From assembly GCA_002440225.1 (NCBI GenBank), contig DJSH01000040.1:15272-55586 (forward strand): a stretch of 40,315 bases of DNA, read 5' to 3'. Of the stretch, positions 34,459 through 40,315 are shown piece after piece. Numbering within the stretch: the first letter of the stretch is position 1; each line of letters opens with the position of its first letter. A model generated the notes under the pieces. That model saw nothing but the letters and a program-made list of their open reading frames with translations, had not been told where the DNA came from and did not search any database. A program made the translations under genes and the position numbers. The DNA is from Candidatus Segatella violae. GTDB lineage: Bacteria; Bacteroidota; Bacteroidia; Bacteroidales; Bacteroidaceae.

Positions 34459-35469
34459 ATGAAGGAAATGAAAAAGATAGCAAACAATATATTTAAGGTG
34501 GCGCTCTCGCTCTTCCTAGGCGGTGCCATACTCTATTGGATGTATCGTGGGTTCGACTTCAAGCAGGTGGAGGATGTGTTGCTCCACAAGATGAATTGGA
34601 CCTGGATGCTGCTGTCGTTCCCATTCGGCATCTTGGCTCAGGTGTTCAGAGGATGGAGATGGAAACAGACGTTGGAGCCTCTCGGCGAGAAACCTCGTGA
34701 CAGCGTGAGCGTAAGCTCCATCTTCCTTTCGTACGCCCTCAGCCTTGTGATTCCGAGAATCGGAGAGTTTGCCCGTTGCGGCGTACTGAGAAGATGGGAT
34801 GGCATCTCTTTTCCGAAATCGCTCGGAACCGTAGTTACGGAAAGAGCCATCGACTCCTTGTTGGTACTCATCATCGCAGAAATCGTATTTCTACTGCAGA
34901 TACCGGTGTTTCTGAATTTTTTCCGCACCACAGGCACGAGCATGGACAGCATCCTGGGACAATTTACAGCCACCGGCTACCTCGTAACCGCCATCTGTGG
35001 TGTCGCCGTACTCATCCTCTTGCATTTTCTGCTCCGCAAGCTGGCTATATATAATAAGGTGAAAGCCACATTGGGGGGACTTTGGCAAGGAGTCATCTCA
35101 CTCAAGGGGGTCAAGAACGTTCCGCTCTTCATCGCCTTCACCATAGGAATATGGCTGAGCTATTTTCTGCACTACTATCTCACGTTCCAGTGCTTCGAGT
35201 CGACCTCGCACCTGAGTCTGATGTGCGGATTGGTAACTTTCATCGTGGGCAGCATCGCCGTCATCGTCCCTACCCCCAACGGAGCCGGACCTTGGCATTT
35301 CGCCGTGAAGACGATGCTTATCCTCTACGGCATCCAGTCGAACGACGCACTCTATTTCGTGCTCATCGTGCACTCGGTGCAGACCTTGCTGGTCATCCTC
35401 CTCGGCATCTACGCCTGGATAGCACTGGCTTTCACCAAGAAACATTCGCAAATTAACATCAAAAAATAA
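34459..35469 (+). CDS. Flippase-like integral membrane protein (LPG synthase TM / UPF0104 family)
   Basis: 336 residues with about eight hydrophobic segments, for example VALSLFLGGAILYWMYRG and LVTFIVGSIAVIVPTPNGAGPWHF. The pattern RGWRWKQTLEPLGEKP, VIPRIGEFARCGVLRRW and PTPNGAGPWHF is typical of the family related to the membrane half of lysyl-phosphatidylglycerol synthase. Members are proposed lipid flippases; the substrate is unknown here. pepD follows after 7 bp, so the two are probably co-transcribed. Confidence 0.88.
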   Translation: MKEMKKIANNIFKVALSLFLGGAILYWMYRGFDFKQVEDVLLHKMNWTWMLLSFPFGILAQVFRGWRWKQTLEPLGEKPRDSVSVSSIFLSYALSLVIPRIGEFARCGVLRRWDGISFPKSLGTVVTERAIDSLLVLIIAEIVFLLQIPVFLNFFRTTGTSMDSILGQFTATGYLVTAICGVAVLILLHFLLRKLAIYNKVKATLGGLWQGVISLKGVKNVPLFIAFTIGIWLSYFLHYYLTFQCFESTSHLSLMCGLVTFIVGSIAVIVPTPNGAGPWHFAVKTMLILYGIQSNDALYFVLIVHSVQTLLVILLGIYAWIALAFTKKHSQINIKK

Positions 35470-35476
35470 AAATATT

Positions 35477-36940
35477 ATGGCTGACATTAAGAATCTCAAG
35501 CCAGAGGAAATCTGGCGTAACTTCGACAAGTTGACACAAGTTCCACGTCCATCAGGACATTTGGAGAAAATTCAGGCTTTCTTGCTCCAGTGGGCTAAGG
35601 AAGCTGGTGTAGAGGCATTCCAAGACCCTGCCGGCAACATCGTGATGCGCAAACCAGCCACTCCAGGCATGGAGAACCGCAAGGGCGTCATCATGCAGGC
35701 TCACATGGACATGGTTCCTCAGAAGGCACCAGATAGCAAGCATAACTTCGAGACCGACCCTATCGAGACCATCATCGATGGCGACTGGGTTCGCGCTAAT
35801 CATACCACCCTCGGAAGCGACGACGGACTGGGCGTAGCTACCATCATGGCAGTAATGGAGTCGACAGACTTGAAGCATGGCCCTATCGAGGGTCTCATCA
35901 CCCGCGACGAGGAGACAGGCATGTATGGTGCCAACGAACTGCCAGCAGGCGAATTGAACGGCGACATCCTCTTGAACCTCGACACCGAGGTGTGGGGCGA
36001 GTTCGTCATCGGTAGCGCCGGTGGTGTGGACATTACTGCCACCCTCGACTACAAAGAGGCTGAGACCGACAAGGAAGACGCAGCCGTCAAAGTGACCTTG
36101 AAGGGTTTGAAGGGCGGTCATTCCGGTGTAGAAATCAACGAGGGCAGAGCCAACGCCAACAAGTGCATGGTTCGCTTCGTTCGTGAGGCCATCTCAGAGC
36201 TCGACGCTCGCTTGGCATCTTGGGAAGGCGGCAACATGCGCAATGCCATCCCATTCCAGGCAGAAGTGGTATTGAACTTGCCAAAGGAGAACGTAGAGGC
36301 ATTGAACGACTTGGTAGCCGACTGGAAGGAGCAAATCATCGAAGACTTCGACGGCATCGAGGTACCAGAGCACGTAGAGCTCTTCACCGAGAACGTTGAG
36401 ACACCAAAGACAGAGGTTCCTCAGGAAATCCAAGACAACCTGGTGGATGTCATCTACGCTTGCCACGACGGCGTATTGCGCATGGCTCCATCCATGCCAG
36501 GTATCGTGGAGACCTCATCCAACCTCGCCATCGTAGAGATTGGCGGCGGCAAGGCCGCCATCAAGATTCTGGCTCGTTCTAGCAGCGACTCTTACAAAGA
36601 CTACATCGCCACCATGCTGGAAAGTACATTCTCTATGGCAGGCATGAAGGTGGAGCGCAGCGGTGAGTACGGCGGCTGGAACCCCAACCCTAAGAGCGAC
36701 ATCTTGGAGCACGTCATCAAGATTTACAAGGAGCAAAACGGCGTAGAGGGCAAGGTACAGGCTGTACACGCCGGCTTGGAGTGCTCTATCATCCTAAGCA
36801 AATATCCAGACCTCGACGTGGTATCATTCGGCCCAACCTTGTTGAGTCCACATACCGCCAACGAGCGTTGTCAGATTAGTTGCGTAGCACCATTCTGGAA
36901 CCTCATGAAGCAGCTCTTGGAAGAGATTCCTGCCAAGTAA
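35477..36940 (+). CDS. pepD: Aminoacyl-histidine dipeptidase (cytosolic non-specific dipeptidase, M20)
   Basis: 487 residues. Metal-binding motifs of the M20 family are clear: AHMDMVPQK (H77, D79), LGSDDGLG (D115), and RDEETGMYGA (E145, E146). A dimerisation domain follows, starting GLKGGHSGVEINEGRAN. A C-terminal HAGLECSI motif supplies the further ligand, and TLLSPHTANER ends the catalytic site. No signal peptide, so it is cytoplasmic and hydrolyses small dipeptides. Confidence 0.95.
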   Translation: MADIKNLKPEEIWRNFDKLTQVPRPSGHLEKIQAFLLQWAKEAGVEAFQDPAGNIVMRKPATPGMENRKGVIMQAHMDMVPQKAPDSKHNFETDPIETIIDGDWVRANHTTLGSDDGLGVATIMAVMESTDLKHGPIEGLITRDEETGMYGANELPAGELNGDILLNLDTEVWGEFVIGSAGGVDITATLDYKEAETDKEDAAVKVTLKGLKGGHSGVEINEGRANANKCMVRFVREAISELDARLASWEGGNMRNAIPFQAEVVLNLPKENVEALNDLVADWKEQIIEDFDGIEVPEHVELFTENVETPKTEVPQEIQDNLVDVIYACHDGVLRMAPSMPGIVETSSNLAIVEIGGGKAAIKILARSSSDSYKDYIATMLESTFSMAGMKVERSGEYGGWNPNPKSDILEHVIKIYKEQNGVEGKVQAVHAGLECSIILSKYPDLDVVSFGPTLLSPHTANERCQISCVAPFWNLMKQLLEEIPAK

Positions 36941-36997
36941 GCACACACAAGTGCCAAAACAAGAATGCACATATTACAAAAATACTAAAAAATAAAG

Positions 36998-37025
36998 CCG
37001 AGGAAGAAATTTCTCGGTTTTTTTG
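36998..37025 (+). terminator. Terminator after pepD
   Basis: CCGAG (36998-37002) pairs with CTCGG (37013-37017), with A/T pairs inside, followed by a run of seven T's. It is short but well placed, 57 bp after the pepD stop. Confidence 0.7.
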
Positions 37026-37056
37026 TTTCTTGTTTCAAAAGAAATCAGTACCTTTG
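37022..37056 (+). promoter_or_regulatory. Promoter of the corA transcript
   Basis: TACCTTTG at 37049-37056 is a perfect -7 box. TTTG at 37022-37025 is a possible -33 box with a rather long 23-bp spacer. The start codon of the transporter is 210 bp downstream, giving a leader of about 200 nt. Confidence 0.6.
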
Positions 37057-37085
37057 CACTCGGATTTGCAGGCAATGTAGCAGAT

Positions 37086-37112
37086 ATGGCAAAAATGACT
37101 CTATCAGCATGA
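37086..37112 (+). other. Upstream mini-ORF in the corA leader (8 codons)
   Basis: ATG to TGA reads MAKMTLSA. It lies about 25 nt after the expected transcription start. It may be chance, and is listed because the leader contains a second mini-ORF at 37162-37200. Confidence 0.2.
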
Positions 37113-37161
37113 TGCCACGCTGCTAGAATACTTGCACAAGTTAAATTAAACACAAACAAAA

Positions 37162-37200
37162 ATGGACGATTATCACGCGGAGAACAACAATGAATTGTAA
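37162..37200 (+). CDS. Candidate leader peptide upstream of corA (12 aa)
   Basis: The ORF reads MDDYHAENNNEL and ends with TAA, only 3 bp before the first hairpin repeat (37204). It is rich in acidic and Asn residues and is preceded by an A-rich stretch (CAAACAAAA), usual for translation starts in this phylum. Placement directly ahead of two mutually exclusive hairpins resembles leader-peptide attenuators, for instance those of enterobacterial Mg transporter genes. Translation is not demonstrated by sequence alone. Confidence 0.35.
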   Translation: MDDYHAENNNEL

Positions 37201-37203
37201 GGC

Positions 37204-37260
37204 GTGGAGATTACCTATAGGCTAGTCTCCATACCCAAACACTTATTATGTGGAGATTAG
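37204..37260 (+). promoter_or_regulatory. Mutually exclusive hairpins in the corA leader
   Basis: GTGGAGATTA occurs twice, at 37204-37213 and 37250-37259. TAGTCTCC at 37224-37231 can pair with either copy (8 bp including one G-U). The first pairing is strengthened by CC/GG closing around TATA. The second pairing would place a stem ending 7 nt before the start codon (37267), covering the ribosome-loading region. This is the geometry of a translational or attenuation switch. Confidence 0.45.
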
Positions 37261-37266
37261 CAAACA

Positions 37267-38193
37267 ATGAAAACTTTTTGGAATATCGATAAAAACTTGA
37301 CTGTACTCAATGAGTGGCAGCCTAATTGTTGGATACAAGTAACATGTCCAACCGACGAAGACCAGCGCCTGCTGGAAGACGAGTTTAAGATCCCTGATTA
37401 TTTCCTATCGGATATCAGCGATACCGACGAGCGTGCCCGCTATGAATACGACGATGGCTGGATGCTCATCATCCTGCGTATCCCATACGTCAAGGAGATA
37501 CGCAGCCGCACGCCATACACCACCGTGCCACTGGGTATCATCCACAAACGCGACGTGACCATCACCGTATGCTACTACGAAACCAACATGATGATAGATT
37601 TCGTAAGTTATCAGCAGAAGCGCAACGAGGGATTCACCGATTACGTAGACATGATTTTCCGCTTGTTCCTATCATCCGCCGTATGGTATCTGAAGCGTCT
37701 GAAGCAAATCAACTCCCTCATCGAGAAAGCGAAGCGCAATCTCGACCATGGCGTGAACAACGAGAGCTTGATAGGATTGAGCCGTCTGCAAGACTCCCTC
37801 ACCTACTTCATCACCTCTATCCGTGGCAACGAGAACCTGCTCTCCAAGCTGAAATTCAAGCTGCAGGTGGATGAACTGGATGCCGACCTCATCGAGGACG
37901 TTAACATCGAGATGACCCAGGCACGAGAGACGACGAGCATCTACTCCGACATCTTGGAATCGACGATGGACACATACTCAAGCATCATCAACAACAACAT
38001 GAATACCACGATGCGTACGTTGACCTCCATCAGTATCGTAATGATGTTGCCTACGCTGATCTCCTCTTTGTTCGGAATGAACCTCCTCAATGGCATGGAG
38101 AACAACCCTTACGGATTTGCCATTGCCTTGGTGATTTCGGTCATCGTATCAGCCTTGTCATGGGGCTTTCTACGTTACAAACGTTTGCTCTAA
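37267..38193 (+). CDS. corA: CorA-family magnesium (divalent cation) transporter
   Basis: 308 residues, typical for the family. A soluble alpha/beta N-terminal domain is followed by long helices (MTQARETTSIYSDILESTMDTYSS) and two C-terminal transmembrane segments (roughly 254-272 and 283-301). The signature GMN lies at 270-272 (LFGMNLL), followed by the periplasmic loop NGMENNPYG. The pentameric channel imports Mg2+ and sometimes Co2+ or Ni2+. It is a single gene between two terminators, with a structured leader that suggests post-transcriptional control. Confidence 0.93.
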   Translation: MKTFWNIDKNLTVLNEWQPNCWIQVTCPTDEDQRLLEDEFKIPDYFLSDISDTDERARYEYDDGWMLIILRIPYVKEIRSRTPYTTVPLGIIHKRDVTITVCYYETNMMIDFVSYQQKRNEGFTDYVDMIFRLFLSSAVWYLKRLKQINSLIEKAKRNLDHGVNNESLIGLSRLQDSLTYFITSIRGNENLLSKLKFKLQVDELDADLIEDVNIEMTQARETTSIYSDILESTMDTYSSIINNNMNTTMRTLTSISIVMMLPTLISSLFGMNLLNGMENNPYGFAIALVISVIVSALSWGFLRYKRLL

Positions 38194-38251
38194 AAACAGG
38201 CTGAATGCCAACAAGAAGCAGAAAAAGACAACTATAAATGAAAAAAAAATT

Positions 38252-38292
38252 AAAAAATCGAATATCTTGCGCAGATATTCGATTTTTTTTTT
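38252..38292. terminator. Intrinsic terminator after corA, 16-bp perfect stem
   Basis: AAAAAATCGAATATCT (38252-38267) pairs with AGATATTCGATTTTTT (38273-38288) around a 5-nt loop, followed by more T's. The T-run merges into the -7 box of the next gene. Confidence 0.9.
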
Positions 38293-38300
38293 TAAGTTTG
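38293..38300 (+). promoter_or_regulatory. -7 box for the DUF349 gene
   Basis: TAAGTTTG at 38293-38300 is a perfect -7 box located directly after the corA terminator, so the -33 region overlaps the terminator stem. The CDS begins 90 bp downstream. Confidence 0.55.
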
Positions 38301-38390
38301 CAGTTCATTAATAACATATTTTTGTGTGGTCGAATCGCCATTTAGACGACTACCGACCCAGAACTCGTATCATAAACTAAATAAAGTGAC

Positions 38391-40154
38391 ATGATGGACT
38401 CTCAAGAAAACGCTCTGTTGCAGCAGAGCACCCAGGAAGAACCTGCCAAGAAGGCTTATGCCACCAAGCAGGAAGTGCTCGAAAGAGTAAAGGAAATCGC
38501 ACACAGCGAAGAAATTCCCAACAAGGAGGAACTCGACCATCTCAAGACTACTTTCTACAAGATGCATCTCGCAGAGAGAGACGCCCAGATGAAAGAGTAT
38601 CTCGCTGGCGGTGGCGACCCTGAGAAATACGTGCTTCTGCCTGATGATACCGAAGAGGCTTTCAAGGCTGAAATGCAGCTCATCAAGGAAAGAAGAGCCA
38701 AGATCTTCCTGGAACAAGAAGAAGAAAAGCAGGAAAATCTCAAGAAAAAACTTGAGATTATCGACAAGATAAAGGCTATGACCACCTCGCCAGAGGAGGC
38801 AAACAAGTCGTACCAAGATTTCAAGGCTTTGCAGCAGGAATGGAAAGAAATCAAAGCCCTCCCTGCCGACAAGGCTAGCGAGGTGTGGAAAAACTACCAG
38901 CTCTACGTGGAACAGTTCTACGACATGCTGAAGTTGAACAACGAAGCTCGCGAATATGATTTCAAGAAGAACTTGGAGGCAAAGACTGCCCTTTGTGAGG
39001 CAGCCGAGAAACTTGCCGACGAGCCAGACATCATCTCCGCATTCCACAAGTTACAAGACCTGCACCAGCAGTATCGTGAGATTGGTCCTGTAGCAAAGGA
39101 ACTGAGAGAGCAAATTTGGGCTCGCTTCAAGGAGGCAAGCACCGTCATCAACAAGCGCCACCAAAAGCACTTCGAAGACATTCGTGCCAAAGAAGAGGAA
39201 AATCTTGCAAAGAAGACTGCGCTCTGTGAAAAAGTGGAAGCCATTTGCCAGGAAGAGCGAAAGACTGCACAAGACTGGGAGAAAGCCACCAAAGAAGTCA
39301 TCGACATACAAGGCGAATGGAAGAAAATCGGCTTTGCCCCACAAAAGATGAACGTAAAGATCTTTGAGCGTTTCCGCATTGCCAACGATGAGTTCTTCGG
39401 CAAAAAAGCAGAATTCTTCAAGGCTCTCAAGGATATCTATGCAGAGAATCTCCTGAAAAAACAAAAGCTCGTAGAAAAGGCTGAAGCGCTCGCCGACAGC
39501 ACCGACTGGAAGAAAACCAGCGACAAGCTCATCGCCCTCCAAAAGGAATGGAAGACCATTGGCATCGTTCCTCACAAACAGAGCGACCAGCTCTGGAAAA
39601 GCTTCCTCGCTGCCTGCAACAAATTCTTCGACGCACGTAACAAGCAAAACGCTGGCACCCGTAACGAAGAGCATGAGAACCTCGACAAGAAGCGCGACAT
39701 CATCACTCAGTTGAAGGCTCTGCTCGACAGCAAGGGCGAAGACCTCCAAAAGAAGATGCAGGAATTGACCAACCAATACAACGCTATTGGCCATGTGCCT
39801 TTCAAGGAAAAAGACAAATTGTACAAAGAGTATCACGAAGTGCTCGACAACCTGTACAAAGACCTGCACATCAGCAACGCCAAGAAGCACCTGGACAATT
39901 TCAAGAGCAACTTGAAGAACGTAGCCAAAGAGGGAGCCAACGCTTTGGACAACGAGCGAGGCAAACTCCTACGCCGCTACGACCAGTTGCGCTCAGAGAT
40001 TACGACCTACGAGAACAACCTGGGATTCCTCAATGCCGCAAGCAAGAAGGGAAACAGCCTGGTAGAAGAAATGAATAGAAAGGTCGAGAAGTTGAAGAGC
40101 GACTTGGAAATGGTAAAACAGAAAATCAAGGCTATTGATGCCGAGAACAAATAA
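38391..40154 (+). CDS. DUF349 repeat protein, charged coiled-coil
   Basis: 587 residues, very rich in Lys and Glu, cytoplasmic. Several successive DUF349 repeats are visible through the recurring pattern LQ.EWK.IG.......D.LW..F......F: QQEWKEIKALPADKASEVWKNY, DLHQQYREIGPVAKELREQIWARF, DIQGEWKKIGFAPQKMNVKIFERF, ALQKEWKTIGIVPHKQSDQLWKSF and ELTNQYNAIGHVPFKEKDKLYKEY. The C-terminus is a coiled coil (NNLGFLNAASKKGNSLVEEMNRKVEKLKSDLEM). The family is conserved in Bacteroidota; its function is not known to me. The start may be the second codon. Confidence 0.9.
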   Translation: MMDSQENALLQQSTQEEPAKKAYATKQEVLERVKEIAHSEEIPNKEELDHLKTTFYKMHLAERDAQMKEYLAGGGDPEKYVLLPDDTEEAFKAEMQLIKERRAKIFLEQEEEKQENLKKKLEIIDKIKAMTTSPEEANKSYQDFKALQQEWKEIKALPADKASEVWKNYQLYVEQFYDMLKLNNEAREYDFKKNLEAKTALCEAAEKLADEPDIISAFHKLQDLHQQYREIGPVAKELREQIWARFKEASTVINKRHQKHFEDIRAKEEENLAKKTALCEKVEAICQEERKTAQDWEKATKEVIDIQGEWKKIGFAPQKMNVKIFERFRIANDEFFGKKAEFFKALKDIYAENLLKKQKLVEKAEALADSTDWKKTSDKLIALQKEWKTIGIVPHKQSDQLWKSFLAACNKFFDARNKQNAGTRNEEHENLDKKRDIITQLKALLDSKGEDLQKKMQELTNQYNAIGHVPFKEKDKLYKEYHEVLDNLYKDLHISNAKKHLDNFKSNLKNVAKEGANALDNERGKLLRRYDQLRSEITTYENNLGFLNAASKKGNSLVEEMNRKVEKLKSDLEMVKQKIKAIDAENK

Positions 40155-40162
40155 CACAAAAT

Positions 40163-40206
40163 AAAAAACGCATCTTTTACATACTTTGCAAAGGATGCGT
40201 TTTTTG
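40163..40206 (+). terminator. Intrinsic terminator after the DUF349 gene
   Basis: AAAAAACGCATCTTTT (40163-40178) pairs with AAAGGATGCGTTTTTT (40190-40205), with one G-T pair and an 11-nt loop, followed by T's. The A/T-flanked stem is usable in both directions, so it could also end transcription of the tRNA arriving from the right. Confidence 0.85.
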
Positions 40207-40291
40207 TTTTATCCATCTTGCCAACATCTAACATCAGACACTGGCTGATACAAAAAAAGCACCCCTCATCACTGAGAGATGCCAAAGCGTA

Positions 40292-40315
40292 TGGTTGGGA
40301 TACCCGGATTCGAAC
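40292..40315 (-). tRNA. tRNA 3' end, probably tRNA-Gln (partial)
   Basis: The minus strand reads GTTCGAATCCGGG, then TATCCCA, then A and CCA. This is a T loop, the 3' half of the T stem (CCGGG), the 3' acceptor strand, a discriminator and an encoded CCA. The acceptor implies a 5' end TGGGATA with a U1-A72 pair, which is characteristic of tRNA-Gln. The anticodon lies outside the window, so the identity is inferred. Confidence 0.65.

Overview
The window looks like a chromosomal segment of a Prevotella/Segatella-type member of the Bacteroidota. This rests on paired SusC/SusD systems, many lipoproteins, promoters of the TTTG / TAnnTTTG type instead of -35/-10 boxes, a tmRNA whose tag reads GENNYALAA, and Bacteroidota-type housekeeping genes. 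No similarity search was run; family names come from motifs and recalled family features.

Positions 1-22025 are one polysaccharide (or glycoprotein) utilisation locus. The leftward arm, read from its outermost promoter, holds a GH146/GH127-like beta-L-arabinofuranosidase, SusC, SusD, a DUF4859-type lipoprotein, and two large secreted HExxH zincin-like proteins; the outer one runs off the left edge. The rightward arm holds GH97, GH43 (with CBM32-like and LamG-like modules) and GH127. Two unrelated cassettes interrupt the leftward arm: an AAA-ATPase/PD-(D/E)XK nuclease gene (1494-3095) and an overlapping pair of tiny ORFs (5391-5719). Both end at hairpins with the same stem core. Five promoters of the locus carry ATCGT-centred half-sites at fixed distances (28 and 49 bp) from the -7 box, mostly as two half-sites 21 bp apart. 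They therefore look like one regulon, although its regulator is not evident in the window. The enzyme set fits L-arabinose-rich plant material. The combination of beta-L-arabinofuranosidases with putative proteases suggests hydroxyproline-rich glycoproteins such as extensin.

Positions 22026-25078 hold an intergenic region with a diverging 22-bp tandem array (about 12.5 units), a VirE-type helicase/primase-like gene reading away from it, and ssrA (tmRNA). Short words shared in the same order on both sides of the VirE cassette suggest it may have been inserted beside ssrA.

Positions 25126-30925 hold a second SusC/SusD pair without enzymes, followed by a secreted calcineurin-like phosphatase.

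Positions 30990-34278 are a leftward ribosome-maturation operon (rsmA, frr, rsgA) with an AraC-type regulator at its 3' end.

Positions 34459-40154 read rightward: a flippase-like membrane protein, a PepD-type dipeptidase, a CorA-type magnesium transporter with an unusual long leader (upstream mini-ORFs and two mutually exclusive hairpins), and a DUF349 coiled-coil protein. A tRNA (probably Gln, minus strand) begins at the right edge.
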